Source: Eubacteriaceae bacterium
GTDB lineage: Bacteria; Bacillota; Clostridia; Lachnospirales; Lachnospiraceae
Length of the DNA: 64,000 nt
NCBI GenBank assembly: GCA_910575665.1
Contig: CAJTFB010000002.1
Coordinates: forward strand, 62,001 to 126,000
Direction of reading: 5' to 3'
The notes beneath the pieces are model-generated. The model ran no database searches, had not been told where the DNA came from, and saw nothing but the letters and a program-made list of their open reading frames with translations. The translations under genes and the position numbers were made by a program. Position 1 is the stretch's first letter, and the number at the start of each line of letters is the position of its first letter. Shown here one piece after another: positions 51,546 to 60,413 of this stretch.

Positions 51546-52413
51546 TTTAATCAAATATCCCTTTGTAAATATGCAGGGGAAAGAAACCGTTGTCATTGAT
51601 AACAATTCGGAAGGAGCGGAGTTCGTGCCCTTCCGGGAAAAAGGCGTGAAGATTAAGACCATCAGTGAGATTGAGGCGGAGAAGGCGTTGCTTCAGGCTG
51701 CTGGCGGTTTTGCCGGAGAGACAGCTGCCGCGTCTGAAGACGCGGAAAAGAAGGATAGTTCCGGGGAATTTAAAGCGGGGCTGAATGTCACAAATTTTGA
51801 TGAACTCTTTCAGCAGCATCAAAAAGAAGCAGAGGACAAAGCAGCCCAGATGGTGGAGAAAGCCAGAAAGCAGGCAGAGCGCATTCGTGGTGAGGCGGAG
51901 ATCGCCGCTGAGACAGCTAGAAAACGGGCGTATGAGGATGGAAGAGAGCAGGGATATTCTGAGGGAATGGCTCTGGCAGAACAGGAGATCCAGCAGAAGG
52001 AAGAAGAACTTTCTCAGCTCGCCAGTCAGCAAAGAGAAGAACTTGCTGATTGTATGGAACAGATTGAGGAAAAATATGTAAGTATTGTGATCTCTCTTGT
52101 GAAAAAACTAACCGGTGTGGTGATGGAGGGAAAAGATGATCTCATCCTCTATCTCATCCATACTGCAGCTCAGGATTTAGAGGTATCGGAGAATTATCGG
52201 ATTCGTGTTTCCTCTGAGGATATCTATTTCCTGGAAAGTCGGAAGGAAGAGGTTCTGCAAGCTCTGGATGGAGATGCTTTTGTTGAATTTGTAGAAGAAA
52301 AAGGCTTGGAAAAGGGGCAATGTATCATCGAGACAGATACCCAGATGGTGGATTGTGGTTTCCATACACAGCTGGATACATTGGTTCAGAATCTGAAAAT
52401 GCTGGTGCATTGA
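51538..52413 (+). CDS. fliH: Flagellar assembly protein FliH
   Basis: FliH regulates the export ATPase FliI. The 291-residue protein has a disordered N-terminal third, a long Glu/Gln/Lys-rich coiled coil (about residues 95-185) and a conserved C-terminal domain. I choose TTG 51538, eight bases after GGAGGTGA, giving an overlap of eight bases with fliG; a GTG at 51526 lies within that ribosome site. The exact start is uncertain. Confidence 0.88.
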   Translation: MSNLIKYPFVNMQGKETVVIDNNSEGAEFVPFREKGVKIKTISEIEAEKALLQAAGGFAGETAAASEDAEKKDSSGEFKAGLNVTNFDELFQQHQKEAEDKAAQMVEKARKQAERIRGEAEIAAETARKRAYEDGREQGYSEGMALAEQEIQQKEEELSQLASQQREELADCMEQIEEKYVSIVISLVKKLTGVVMEGKDDLILYLIHTAAQDLEVSENYRIRVSSEDIYFLESRKEEVLQALDGDAFVEFVEEKGLEKGQCIIETDTQMVDCGFHTQLDTLVQNLKMLVH

Positions 52414-52463
52414 CATGATTTCATAACAACACGCATAAAAATAGTATGGGAATGGAGGCTTGT

Positions 52464-53798
52464 ATGAATCCTTCATCGATTATAAATTTTGACAGATATG
52501 ATGCTTTGATGGAGCGAAGTTTTCTCAAGCATCTGGGAAAAGTCACAAAGGTCGTTGGACTGACCATTGAATCGATTGGTCCAGAGGCGAAGTTGAACGA
52601 TCTTTGTATCATACGGTCAAATTCGGCAGTAGGTGCTGTAAAAGCAGAAGTGGTCGGATTCCGTGAAGACAGAGTTCTTTTGATGCCTTATGACAATGTC
52701 GAGGGCGTTGGACTGGGCAGCTGGGTTGAAAATACGGGGGCGCCGTTGCAGGTCCCTGTCAGTGATGATCTGCTGGGAAAAACGCTGGATGGTGTGGGAG
52801 AACCGATGAATTCTCCTCCTCTTTCTGAGAACAGCCATCTGTATTCAGTGGAGGCAGCTCCACCAGATCCTTTGAGCCGACAGCTTATCGACGAGGTGCT
52901 TTCGCTGGGAGTAAAGGCAGTAGATGGTTTGCTGACGATTGGAAAAGGACAGAGAATTGGGATTTTTGCGGGAAGTGGAGTGGGAAAGAGTACACTTATG
53001 GGGATGTTTGCTAGAAATACAAAGGCAGATATTAATGTGATCGCACTGATTGGCGAACGTGGAAGAGAAGTGCGGGAGTTTATAGAGAGAGACCTTGGTG
53101 AAGAAGGCATGAAGCGTTCGGTGGTAGTCGTTGCCACCTCGGATAAACCGGCGTTGATCCGTAATAAGGCAGCCAAAACAGCGACGGCTGTCGCAGAATA
53201 TTTTCGGGATCAGGGTAAGGATGTGCTTCTCATGATGGATTCACTCACTCGTTTTTCTATGGCACAAAGGGAAATCGGGCTTGCTTCTGGTGAGCCGCCG
53301 GTATCCAGAGGATATCCTCCCAGTGTATATGCGGAGATGCCGAAGCTTCTTGAGCGCGCGGGGAATTCAGACCGGGGATCCATCACAGGGCTTTATACCG
53401 TTTTGGTGGATGGAGATGATTTCAATGAACCGATCACGGATACCGCCCGAGGTATTTTAGATGGACATATCGTACTATCCCGTCCGCTGGCACAGAAGAA
53501 TCATTATCCTGCGATTGATGTTCTACAGAGTATCTCTCGTGTCATGAGTTCCATTGTTACGAAAGATCAGAAGAGAGTATCTGGTATACTAAAAAATGTG
53601 CTTGCCACTTATGGAGAGGCTGAGGACCTTATCAATATCGGCGCATACCGTGCCGGTTCCAATCCCAGTATTGATTTTGCGATTGAAAAGATCGATGCAG
53701 TGAATGATTTTTTGATGCAGGGGACAGATGAAAAATTTGGTTTTGATGAAGCCGTCTCCATTATGTCAGATATTTTTGAAGAGGATGGTGAGTCCTAA
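52464..53798 (+). CDS. fliI: Flagellum-specific export ATPase FliI
   Basis: The 444-residue ATPase of the flagellar type III export apparatus, related to F1-beta. Walker A is GSGVGKST (residues 170-177), the export-ATPase segment is IGERGREVREFIERDLG, and the LLMMDSLTRFSMAQREIGLA block holds Walker B. I start at ATG 52464 with TGGAGG upstream, rather than the earlier ATGs at 52446 and 52452. Confidence 0.97.
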   Translation: MNPSSIINFDRYDALMERSFLKHLGKVTKVVGLTIESIGPEAKLNDLCIIRSNSAVGAVKAEVVGFREDRVLLMPYDNVEGVGLGSWVENTGAPLQVPVSDDLLGKTLDGVGEPMNSPPLSENSHLYSVEAAPPDPLSRQLIDEVLSLGVKAVDGLLTIGKGQRIGIFAGSGVGKSTLMGMFARNTKADINVIALIGERGREVREFIERDLGEEGMKRSVVVVATSDKPALIRNKAAKTATAVAEYFRDQGKDVLLMMDSLTRFSMAQREIGLASGEPPVSRGYPPSVYAEMPKLLERAGNSDRGSITGLYTVLVDGDDFNEPITDTARGILDGHIVLSRPLAQKNHYPAIDVLQSISRVMSSIVTKDQKRVSGILKNVLATYGEAEDLINIGAYRAGSNPSIDFAIEKIDAVNDFLMQGTDEKFGFDEAVSIMSDIFEEDGES

Positions 53799-54245
53799 TT
53801 GGCACGTTTTCGGTTTCCTTTGCAGAATATCCTGAACATGAAGGAAAAACTGGAGGAGCAGGCAAAAAATGAATATGGTCAGGCAAATGCAAGGCTTCTC
53901 GCCGAGGAAAAAAAGCTGGAGCAGTTAAACAACCGTCTGGAGGATGCACGGCTGCAGTTAAAAAATGTCCTGTGTGAGGTTCTGTCTATGACAGAAATAC
54001 ATAAAAGGGAAAATGCCGTTGTGATCTTGAAGGGGTATGTAAAACAGCAGCAGCTGGTGGTGAAGCGTTGCGAGAAAGAGGTGGAGATTGCCAGGGAAAA
54101 GCTCACCGAGGCGATAAAAGAGCGAAAAATCTTTGAAAAACTTAGAGAGAAGGCATTTGATGAGTTTATCAAAGAGGAAGGGCGCAGGGAACAGAAGGAA
54201 GTCGATGAGCTAATGAGTTACAAGTACGGGGCAAAAAATGCCTGA
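53799..54245 (+). CDS. fliJ: Flagellar export protein FliJ
   Basis: A 148-residue almost fully helical coiled-coil protein, the central stalk of the export ATPase. The N-terminus FRFPLQNILNMKEKLEEQAKNEYG is typical of Firmicute FliJ. The start is TTG 53799, immediately after the fliI stop codon, which suggests coupled translation. Confidence 0.9.
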   Translation: MARFRFPLQNILNMKEKLEEQAKNEYGQANARLLAEEKKLEQLNNRLEDARLQLKNVLCEVLSMTEIHKRENAVVILKGYVKQQQLVVKRCEKEVEIAREKLTEAIKERKIFEKLREKAFDEFIKEEGRREQKEVDELMSYKYGAKNA

Positions 54246-54268
54246 TTTTGAAAGGATGAATAAAATTT

Positions 54269-55015
54269 ATGGCAAAAAAAGATAAGAAAAATAAAGAAAA
54301 TAAGGAATATGCCCAGGAGGAAAGTGCAGGCAGTAAACTGCTTACATTTTTGATCGTACTTTTTATTGTGATCATATGGCTTGTTATATTTGGTGTTTTG
54401 ATTAAATTTGATGTAGGAAATTTTGGAAGTGAAGTTTTGCATCCGGTTCTCAAAGATGTTCCATTAGTGAACCGCATTCTTCCTGAGGTAGAGGGAACAG
54501 AGCCGGAAGGATATTCAAATATCGACGAGGCAAATGCCAGGATCCGTCAGTTAGAAAAGGAGCTTGCAGGTTTAAAGAGTGCCAATTCTCTGAGCAGTGA
54601 TGAAGTCAATGAGTTAAAATCAGAGATTAACCGCCTCAAGAAGTACGAGGAACAGCAACATGCCTTTGAACAACGGGTAAAGGATTTTGATGAAAATGTT
54701 GTTTTTAATGATAAGGCGCCAGATATTTCCGAATATCAGAAATATTATGAGGGGATCGATCCAGACAATGCAGCATCGATCTATAAAGATGTGATGAAGG
54801 ATCTTCAGTACCGTGCCTCCATCAAGAAACAGGCTACGATGTATGCAAAAATGGATCCGGCAAAAGCAGCATCGGTATTGCAGACCATGTCCGGTGACTT
54901 GGATCTTGTGGCCTCTATCCTTGACAATATGACAGAGTCAAAGAGTGCGGCGATTCTTGCAGAAATGACACCGGAGACAGCGGCACAGATTACTACTAAG
55001 ATGACCGCTAAATAG
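54269..55015 (+). CDS. MotE/YlxF-type flagellar membrane protein
   Basis: A 248-residue protein with one transmembrane helix (about residues 24-46), a coiled coil (about 85-140) and a C-terminal domain resembling the MgtE N-domain (KMDPAKAASVLQTMSGDLDLVASILDNM). This matches the MotE/YlxF family, which occupies this place between fliJ and fliK in Firmicutes. Family members act as chaperone-like partners of stator or export components; the exact function here is inferred. Confidence 0.85.
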   Translation: MAKKDKKNKENKEYAQEESAGSKLLTFLIVLFIVIIWLVIFGVLIKFDVGNFGSEVLHPVLKDVPLVNRILPEVEGTEPEGYSNIDEANARIRQLEKELAGLKSANSLSSDEVNELKSEINRLKKYEEQQHAFEQRVKDFDENVVFNDKAPDISEYQKYYEGIDPDNAASIYKDVMKDLQYRASIKKQATMYAKMDPAKAASVLQTMSGDLDLVASILDNMTESKSAAILAEMTPETAAQITTKMTAK

Positions 55016-55163
55016 TTTGTCTAGGAGGGAATAACAGTAATGTTTTTCCACGAATCAGACAATATGAATAATAGATAACTCCTGTCTTTTACCAATGGGA
55101 AAGGCAGTGGGCTATAAATAAAATAAGACCGCATATTTATGCCGTCTAGAAAGGAGATAACAA
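55016..55163 (+). other. Structured leader before fliK with a 12-codon frame
   Basis: AGGAGGG is well placed before ATG 55040, which opens a 12-codon frame (MFFHESDNMNNR) ending at 55078. Two hairpins follow: ctgtcttt/aaaggcag (about 55082-55107) and gaccgcat/atgccgtc (about 55128-55147). This could be a leader peptide with an attenuator-like region, or chance. Confidence 0.35.
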
Positions 55164-56507
55164 ATGCAGACACAGGGTATATCACTGAATGCCTCTGCGA
55201 TGCGGACGATGTCCTCAGGCAAAGCGGGAAAAGGAGATAAGGCAGTTTTTGATAGCTTTATGTCCCAGAATGCTTCATCTGCCTCTGGTAAAAAGCAGAA
55301 TTTATCTGCTGGAAAATCTCAGGATCCAAGAAAATCTAGTGGGATCGCAGCTGGCGGGGATGATTTTACACAGCAAAAGCTTTCCCTGAGCACCCAACCC
55401 CAGGATAAAGTTGAGGGGATGGATCTGGAAGAGATTGGTGAAGAAGTAGTTTCTCTATTGCAAGAGACTTTTGGCATGAGCGAGGAAGATATCGTTGATA
55501 TTCTAGAAATACTCGGTTTGACGCCAATGGATCTGTTATTGCTGGTTTCACCAGAGTTTCAAAATGTAGTTCCATTGAATGTAGAGAACATTAAGGCATT
55601 TATCATGGAAGTACATGGTGTGGACGATGCGAATCTGTTTCTATTCTCCGATGCCATGTCTGGCGAGCTGAACGATGTCATGTCGGGGCTTCAAGACATT
55701 CTGGAGCAAGTAACAGGAATGGATATCGGAAAGCTAAACGAGGGGGACGAAGTTCTTATGAAGAGTTTTACCGAAAAGTTTAGCGAGCTTGTTGGAAAAG
55801 CAGATGTATCCATACAGGACACAGCAGTAGAAGGTTCCGGTCAGCAGAACGCATCGGAGATGATGGCGTCGACTGCCAAGGAAGAAATTCCAGTAGTTGT
55901 TGAGACCTCTGGAGAACAGGATTTGTCTGATACTTATGGAGAGGGTCAGCAGCCAGCGTCCCAAGGTGTGCGACAGGAAGTACATGAAAGTCCTCTGAAC
56001 GCTTTTGTAGAAAGGCTTTCCCAGTCTTTTGAGGAGGTGGCGCAGGAAGAAGTGATCGCACCGAGAGAGATGATGTCAAACATTGTGGATCAGGTTGTCA
56101 ATCATATCCGAATCCGGGTACTTCCGCAGACAACAAGCATGGAACTTCAGCTGAATCCGGAGTCATTGGGAAGAGTAAATCTCAATGTGACATCCAACAA
56201 TGGACTGGCGACAGCTACACTGACCGTTCAGAATGAAGTGGCAAAGGAAGCATTAGAAAGCCAGTTGACGGTGCTCAGAGAAAATCTGGAAAGCCATGGA
56301 CTAAAGGTGGATTCCGTAGAGGTAAATGTATCGGAGTTTGGATTTAAAAATCCAGAAGATTCCGATCATGGGCAGTACAAACAGAAAAAATCCCAGGGAA
56401 GAAAATTTCGGTATGATGTAGCAGAGGAAACAGAAGTTGAGGAAGTTACGACAGAAACAGCCGAAGACAGACGTACGGGAGATAGCATGGTGGATTACAC
56501 CGCTTAA
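55164..56507 (+). CDS. fliK: Flagellar hook-length control protein FliK
   Basis: A 447-residue protein that measures hook length and switches export specificity. The N-terminal two thirds are low-conservation. The C-terminal domain (about residues 310-400) has VVNHIRIRVLPQTTSMELQL, then NPESLGRVNLNVTS, the conserved hook-length-control core. AAGGAGA precedes the ATG. It is followed by flgD. Confidence 0.93.
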   Translation: MQTQGISLNASAMRTMSSGKAGKGDKAVFDSFMSQNASSASGKKQNLSAGKSQDPRKSSGIAAGGDDFTQQKLSLSTQPQDKVEGMDLEEIGEEVVSLLQETFGMSEEDIVDILEILGLTPMDLLLLVSPEFQNVVPLNVENIKAFIMEVHGVDDANLFLFSDAMSGELNDVMSGLQDILEQVTGMDIGKLNEGDEVLMKSFTEKFSELVGKADVSIQDTAVEGSGQQNASEMMASTAKEEIPVVVETSGEQDLSDTYGEGQQPASQGVRQEVHESPLNAFVERLSQSFEEVAQEEVIAPREMMSNIVDQVVNHIRIRVLPQTTSMELQLNPESLGRVNLNVTSNNGLATATLTVQNEVAKEALESQLTVLRENLESHGLKVDSVEVNVSEFGFKNPEDSDHGQYKQKKSQGRKFRYDVAEETEVEEVTTETAEDRRTGDSMVDYTA

Positions 56508-56529
56508 TCAGGAAAGGAGGTCAAAAGAT

Positions 56530-57276
56530 ATGGGAACATCACTACAAGGTATTGTGACGGGGCTGGATGAGCTTGCTTTTAGTAAAAAACCGCCACAGAC
56601 TACAGAGAGGACGCCAGGTGGAGATCTTGGCAAGGATGAGTTTCTTCAGCTTCTTGTATGCCAGATGAGGAATCAGGATCCGTTGGAGCCGGAAAAGGAT
56701 ACAGATTTTATCGCTCAGCTCGCTCAGTTCTCTGCGTTAGAGCAGATGCAGAATCTCAATGAAACAGCTGTCAACTCACAGGCATTTGGACTGGTAGGTA
56801 AGTATGTAAAGATCAAGACAAAGAGTCCAAGCGGAAGCTACTCAGAGATAAATGGAGTTGTAGATTATATCACCATGAAAGACGGTGAGGCGCAGCTTTC
56901 TGTGGATGGTAAACTTTATAAAATAAGTGATCTGGTGGAGGTGAAGGATTCATATTATGCGATCCAGCAGTATTTGCCGTCAGTAGAAAAGACAGAAGCT
57001 GTCTATGACAAATCCAATAAAAAACCAGTGGATATCAAGATCGATCTGGGTGAAGGGGAATACGCAGCTTCAAGTGTTGTCGTGGTCATGAACGGAGAGG
57101 CAGTAAAGAACGAATTCCTTACATATAAGGATGGTGTATTGTCTATTATGCCGGGAGCTCTGGACGGACTGGAGGACGGTGATTATGAGGTAGGTCTTTA
57201 CTTTGACGATCCATATAGCACTAGCATAAGGGATCAGGTGACCATTAAGGTGACAGACAGCGGAATTGATGAGTGA
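56530..57276 (+). CDS. flgD: Flagellar hook-capping protein FlgD
   Basis: A 248-residue scaffold for hook assembly. The family motif DEFLQLLVCQMRNQDPLEP is followed by DFIAQLAQFSALEQMQNLNE (about residues 37-80). A beta-rich C-terminal part follows. I start at ATG 56530 with AAAGGAGGTC upstream; the frame is open earlier, but that part overlaps the fliK end without a ribosome site. Confidence 0.95.
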   Translation: MGTSLQGIVTGLDELAFSKKPPQTTERTPGGDLGKDEFLQLLVCQMRNQDPLEPEKDTDFIAQLAQFSALEQMQNLNETAVNSQAFGLVGKYVKIKTKSPSGSYSEINGVVDYITMKDGEAQLSVDGKLYKISDLVEVKDSYYAIQQYLPSVEKTEAVYDKSNKKPVDIKIDLGEGEYAASSVVVVMNGEAVKNEFLTYKDGVLSIMPGALDGLEDGDYEVGLYFDDPYSTSIRDQVTIKVTDSGIDE

Positions 57277-57331
57277 AGCAGCATCGTCATTAAAACTTTG
57301 ACTGTCAAATAATCAGGAGGTGGATAAAGGT

Positions 57332-57715
57332 ATGAATATAGTAAATAAAAACTTTGTATCCATCGATGAGATAAGAAGCAAACTGAACGGCACCACCGGA
57401 CAGATTGCAGAAAAGACCAGCATTGATTCTGGGAAGTCGTTTGACAAGGTGCTGTTAGACAAAGCAGATCAGATTAAATTTTCCAGGCATGCGGCGAAAC
57501 GGTTGGAAACAAGAAATATATCCATATCCGAGGAGCAGAAAGCAAGACTGGAAGATGCAGCAGAGCAGGCGATGGAAAAAGGAATGACAGAATCCCTGGT
57601 GATGGTAGATGATCTTGCATTTATACTAAATGTCAGAAACAAAACCATAGTAACAGCTGTGAATGATACAGCAAATGCGGTTTTTACAAATATCGATGGA
57701 GCGATTATAAATTAA
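57332..57715 (+). CDS. Flagellar operon protein, TIGR02530 family
   Basis: A 127-residue protein of the TIGR02530 flagellar operon family found between flgD and flgE in Firmicutes. It has the conserved core IKFSRHAAKRLETRNI (near residue 50) and the late MVDDLAFILNVRNKTIVTAV. ATG 57332 follows AGGAGGTGG; GTG 57320 lies within that ribosome site. Function is not established; a hook assembly role is inferred from position. Confidence 0.88.
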   Translation: MNIVNKNFVSIDEIRSKLNGTTGQIAEKTSIDSGKSFDKVLLDKADQIKFSRHAAKRLETRNISISEEQKARLEDAAEQAMEKGMTESLVMVDDLAFILNVRNKTIVTAVNDTANAVFTNIDGAIIN

Positions 57716-57824
57716 AAACGCAGCAAGATACGATAATTTTACATGCTGGCCCTTAACAGGAAGCATGAAAGTCTTTGAATGCCAGATAAGACTTACGAAT
57801 AATAAAATTGGAGGGTTGATCCTT

Positions 57825-59291
57825 ATGATGAGATCATTATGGTCTGGTGTGTCCGGTTTGAAGGTACATCAGACAAAAATGGATGTAATTGGTAACAATA
57901 TTGCGAATGTAAACACTATTGGTTTCCGTGCTGGTACCGTGAATTTTACGGACGTATTTTATCAGACAACACAGCCAGCAGCAGGTCCCAATGCCAATAC
58001 TGGAGCTGCTGGTACGAACGCGTTCCAGATCGGTCTCGGTGCCAATGTAGCTTCTTACAGCGTTAATATGAGCGGAACGGGATCGACGAATCGTACCGAT
58101 CGTGGTATGGATGTGATGATTAACGGTGATGCATTTTTCGTAGTAAGAAAAAATGGGGGAACCTATTTTACGAAGGCAGGTAATTTTAATATCGATGCTG
58201 CCGGCACTCTGTTTTGTGAGACAAATGGTGCTACCGTACTTGGTTGGAGTGTAGATGAGAATGGGGAGATCCGTAAAGACACAGTGGATGCTTTAAAACT
58301 GATGACGCCGGAGAACCAGAACTCAGCGCCGAATCCGACTACAAACGTAACTCTTTCCGGAAATGTGGACCGAGAAGATAAACTGGTACAGTACAGCGAG
58401 ACAGGAGCCGGATATCCTATTTCTGTTAGCTTTTATGACAATCTTGGTAATGAGTATACGGCAAAGCTCAGTCTCATGAAAGTGCCGGGTAACGATGGTG
58501 ATGCTGCAAATCAGAATAAAGATCATACATTTACTGTGGGAATGACGGATATCATGTCCAACGGAAAATCCATTCTGAAGAGATCAACATTGGATGAGAA
58601 TGGAAACCCAGTGTATGAGCCTGTGGAGCAATATATTAATTTTGGTGGTCAGGAACTGAAATATAATGTAGATCCTGATGGAACCATTACTTTTGATCCT
58701 AGCAATGCCGTTCTTACATTTAATGGTTCTTCCGGAGAGTTTGTCAGTGTGACTGGTGAGCTGCCGGGAATGTTAAATTTAACCCTGAATAATGGTAATG
58801 AGGAAAACAACTCATTTCCAGTAGGAGGACTGGATATTGATTTTTCCGGTTTGACTATGTATAGTGGAAAGGGTAGTTGTAGTATCGAGCCGAAAAAGGG
58901 TGACAAGGATGGAAACAATACCGGAAATGCTGCTGGAGCCTTGAATGGATTTGCCATCAATCCAGATGGAAAGATTTATGCGGTATATGATAATGGAGAT
59001 AATAAATTGCTGGGACAGATCGCGGTGGCGACGTTCCCGAATCCTTCTGGTCTGGAAGCGCAGGGTAACAGTTTATTTGCTACTACTTTGAACTCTGGTG
59101 AGTTCGACGGTATCGGTGAAGAGATCACAGCGGTGGGAAGCTTTTCCATCGGTGCTTTGGAGGCGTCAGACGTGGATCTCGCTACAGAGTTTACCAATAT
59201 GATCACGACGCAGCGTGGTTTCCAGGCGAACTCAAGAACGATCACTACATCGGATACAATGCTCGAAGAGCTGATTAATCTCAAGAGATAA
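57825..59291 (+). CDS. flgE: Flagellar hook protein FlgE
   Basis: The 488-residue hook subunit. It has the rod/hook N-terminus MRSLWSGVSGLKVHQTKMDVIGNNIANVNTIGFR split by the usual conserved GNNIANVNT, and the C-terminus VDLATEFTNMITTQRGFQANSRTI. The middle is the variable surface domain. I start at ATG 57825 with GGAGGG nine bases upstream; an earlier in-frame ATG at 57765 lacks a site. A terminator-like hairpin follows. Confidence 0.95.
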   Translation: MMRSLWSGVSGLKVHQTKMDVIGNNIANVNTIGFRAGTVNFTDVFYQTTQPAAGPNANTGAAGTNAFQIGLGANVASYSVNMSGTGSTNRTDRGMDVMINGDAFFVVRKNGGTYFTKAGNFNIDAAGTLFCETNGATVLGWSVDENGEIRKDTVDALKLMTPENQNSAPNPTTNVTLSGNVDREDKLVQYSETGAGYPISVSFYDNLGNEYTAKLSLMKVPGNDGDAANQNKDHTFTVGMTDIMSNGKSILKRSTLDENGNPVYEPVEQYINFGGQELKYNVDPDGTITFDPSNAVLTFNGSSGEFVSVTGELPGMLNLTLNNGNEENNSFPVGGLDIDFSGLTMYSGKGSCSIEPKKGDKDGNNTGNAAGALNGFAINPDGKIYAVYDNGDNKLLGQIAVATFPNPSGLEAQGNSLFATTLNSGEFDGIGEEITAVGSFSIGALEASDVDLATEFTNMITTQRGFQANSRTITTSDTMLEELINLKR

Positions 59292-59315
59292 GGAATCATT
59301 AATTTGATATTTACT

Positions 59316-59350
59316 GCAAAAAAAGGAAACGTTTTGTTTCCCTTTTTTGC
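59316..59350 (+). terminator. Terminator-like hairpin after flgE
   Basis: gcaaaaaaaggaaac pairs with gtttcccttttttgc around gtttt with one mismatch; the stem has an A run before and a T run after its GC-containing core. An extended -10 element follows, so transcription may stop and restart here. Confidence 0.7.
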
Positions 59351-59357
59351 GGTGATA

Positions 59358-59366
59358 TGTTATAAT
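59358..59366 (+). promoter_or_regulatory. Extended -10 element before flbD
   Basis: TGTTATAAT (59358-59366) matches the extended -10 consensus TGnTATAAT. No clear -35 box is present, as is common for such promoters. It could serve flbD, motAB and the genes after them. Confidence 0.45.
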
Positions 59367-59390
59367 GGACAGAAGGAAGGGGGAGGCCGT

Positions 59391-59579
59391 ATGATTGATG
59401 TGACCAGGATGAATGATAAAACGTTAACTTTAAATTCAGATTTGATTGAGTCCGTAGAGGAAACCCCGGATACGGTGATCACTCTGACAACAGGAAAAAA
59501 AATAATTGTAAAAGAAAGTAGACAAGAGATAAAAAATCTAGTAAAATTATATAGGAAAGAAATTTTCCAAAACATGTAG
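59391..59579 (+). CDS. flbD: Flagellar protein FlbD/SwrD
   Basis: A 62-residue protein of the FlbD family, MIDVTRMNDKTLTLNSDLIESVEETPDTVITLTTGKKIIV. In Bacillus its homologue SwrD increases flagellar motor power, probably through the stator. ATG 59391 follows AAGGGGGAGG. The frame extends upstream through the terminator, which argues against an earlier start. It leads into motAB. Confidence 0.9.
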   Translation: MIDVTRMNDKTLTLNSDLIESVEETPDTVITLTTGKKIIVKESRQEIKNLVKLYRKEIFQNM

Positions 59580-59603
59580 ATAAAGTTAAGGTGGTGTATT
59601 TTC

Positions 59604-60413
59604 TTGGATTTAGCATCTATTATAGGTATACTGGGCTGTGCAGCCGCGGTTGTATACGGAATCGTATCTGGAGATCAGGGAGTTGCGGCGTTGAATAACT
59701 TTTATGACTTTACGTCAATACTTGTTACGATTGTCGGTTCATTCATGTGTATGCTGACTATGGCAGATGATCTGCCAGCATTTGTGAACTCACTCAAATC
59801 CTTTACTCTGATCTTAAAAGTGCCAAAGAGCAATGAGGGTGAGGTAATACATACGATCATTGATCTGGCGAATGTGGCGAGAAAAGAAGGTCTTCTTCAG
59901 TTGGAAGAGGCAGCGTCAGACATAGACGATGAATTCCTGAAAAAAGGGATTATGTTGATCGTCGACGGAACCGACCAGGAACTTGTGACCAGCATTCTGG
60001 AGACAGATCTGAGCTGCATCGAAAGGCGGCATAATAAAATTATCAGTTTCTGGGATGGTCTTGCAGCCATGGGACCTGCCTGGGGTATGATCGGTACCCT
60101 GATTGGTCTGATCAACATGTTAAAATTGTTAGATGATCCGAGTTCTATCGGACCGAATATGGCGGTGGCGTTGATTACGACATTATATGGTTCCCTGCTT
60201 GCGAACTGGATCAGTATCCCGGTGGCGTCGAAACTCCGTGCCATCAATGCGAAAGAGATTATGACCAAAGAAGTGATCTGCGAGGGTATTTTATCCATTC
60301 AGGCAGGTGAAAACCCACGTGTGATCGAAGAGAAACTTAAATCATTCTTGGCACCTAAGCTCCGGGATGAACTCCTTGGCAAGGACGGTGCAGATCAAGG
60401 TGGTGAGGGATAA
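59604..60413 (+). CDS. motA: Flagellar motor stator protein MotA
   Basis: A 269-residue proton-channel stator subunit with four transmembrane helices. It has the conserved FWDGLAAMGPAWGMIGTLIGLINML segment near residue 150 and a cytoplasmic loop with charged residues for FliG. The start is TTG 59604, preceded by AAGGTGGTG, giving DLASIIGILGCAAAVVYGI. It overlaps motB by one base. Confidence 0.94.
   Translation: MDLASIIGILGCAAAVVYGIVSGDQGVAALNNFYDFTSILVTIVGSFMCMLTMADDLPAFVNSLKSFTLILKVPKSNEGEVIHTIIDLANVARKEGLLQLEEAASDIDDEFLKKGIMLIVDGTDQELVTSILETDLSCIERRHNKIISFWDGLAAMGPAWGMIGTLIGLINMLKLLDDPSSIGPNMAVALITTLYGSLLANWISIPVASKLRAINAKEIMTKEVICEGILSIQAGENPRVIEEKLKSFLAPKLRDELLGKDGADQGGEG

Noticed and set aside
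55016-55163. c-di-GMP riboswitch before fliK
   Set aside because: The conserved GEMM core sequences and two-helix layout are not present.
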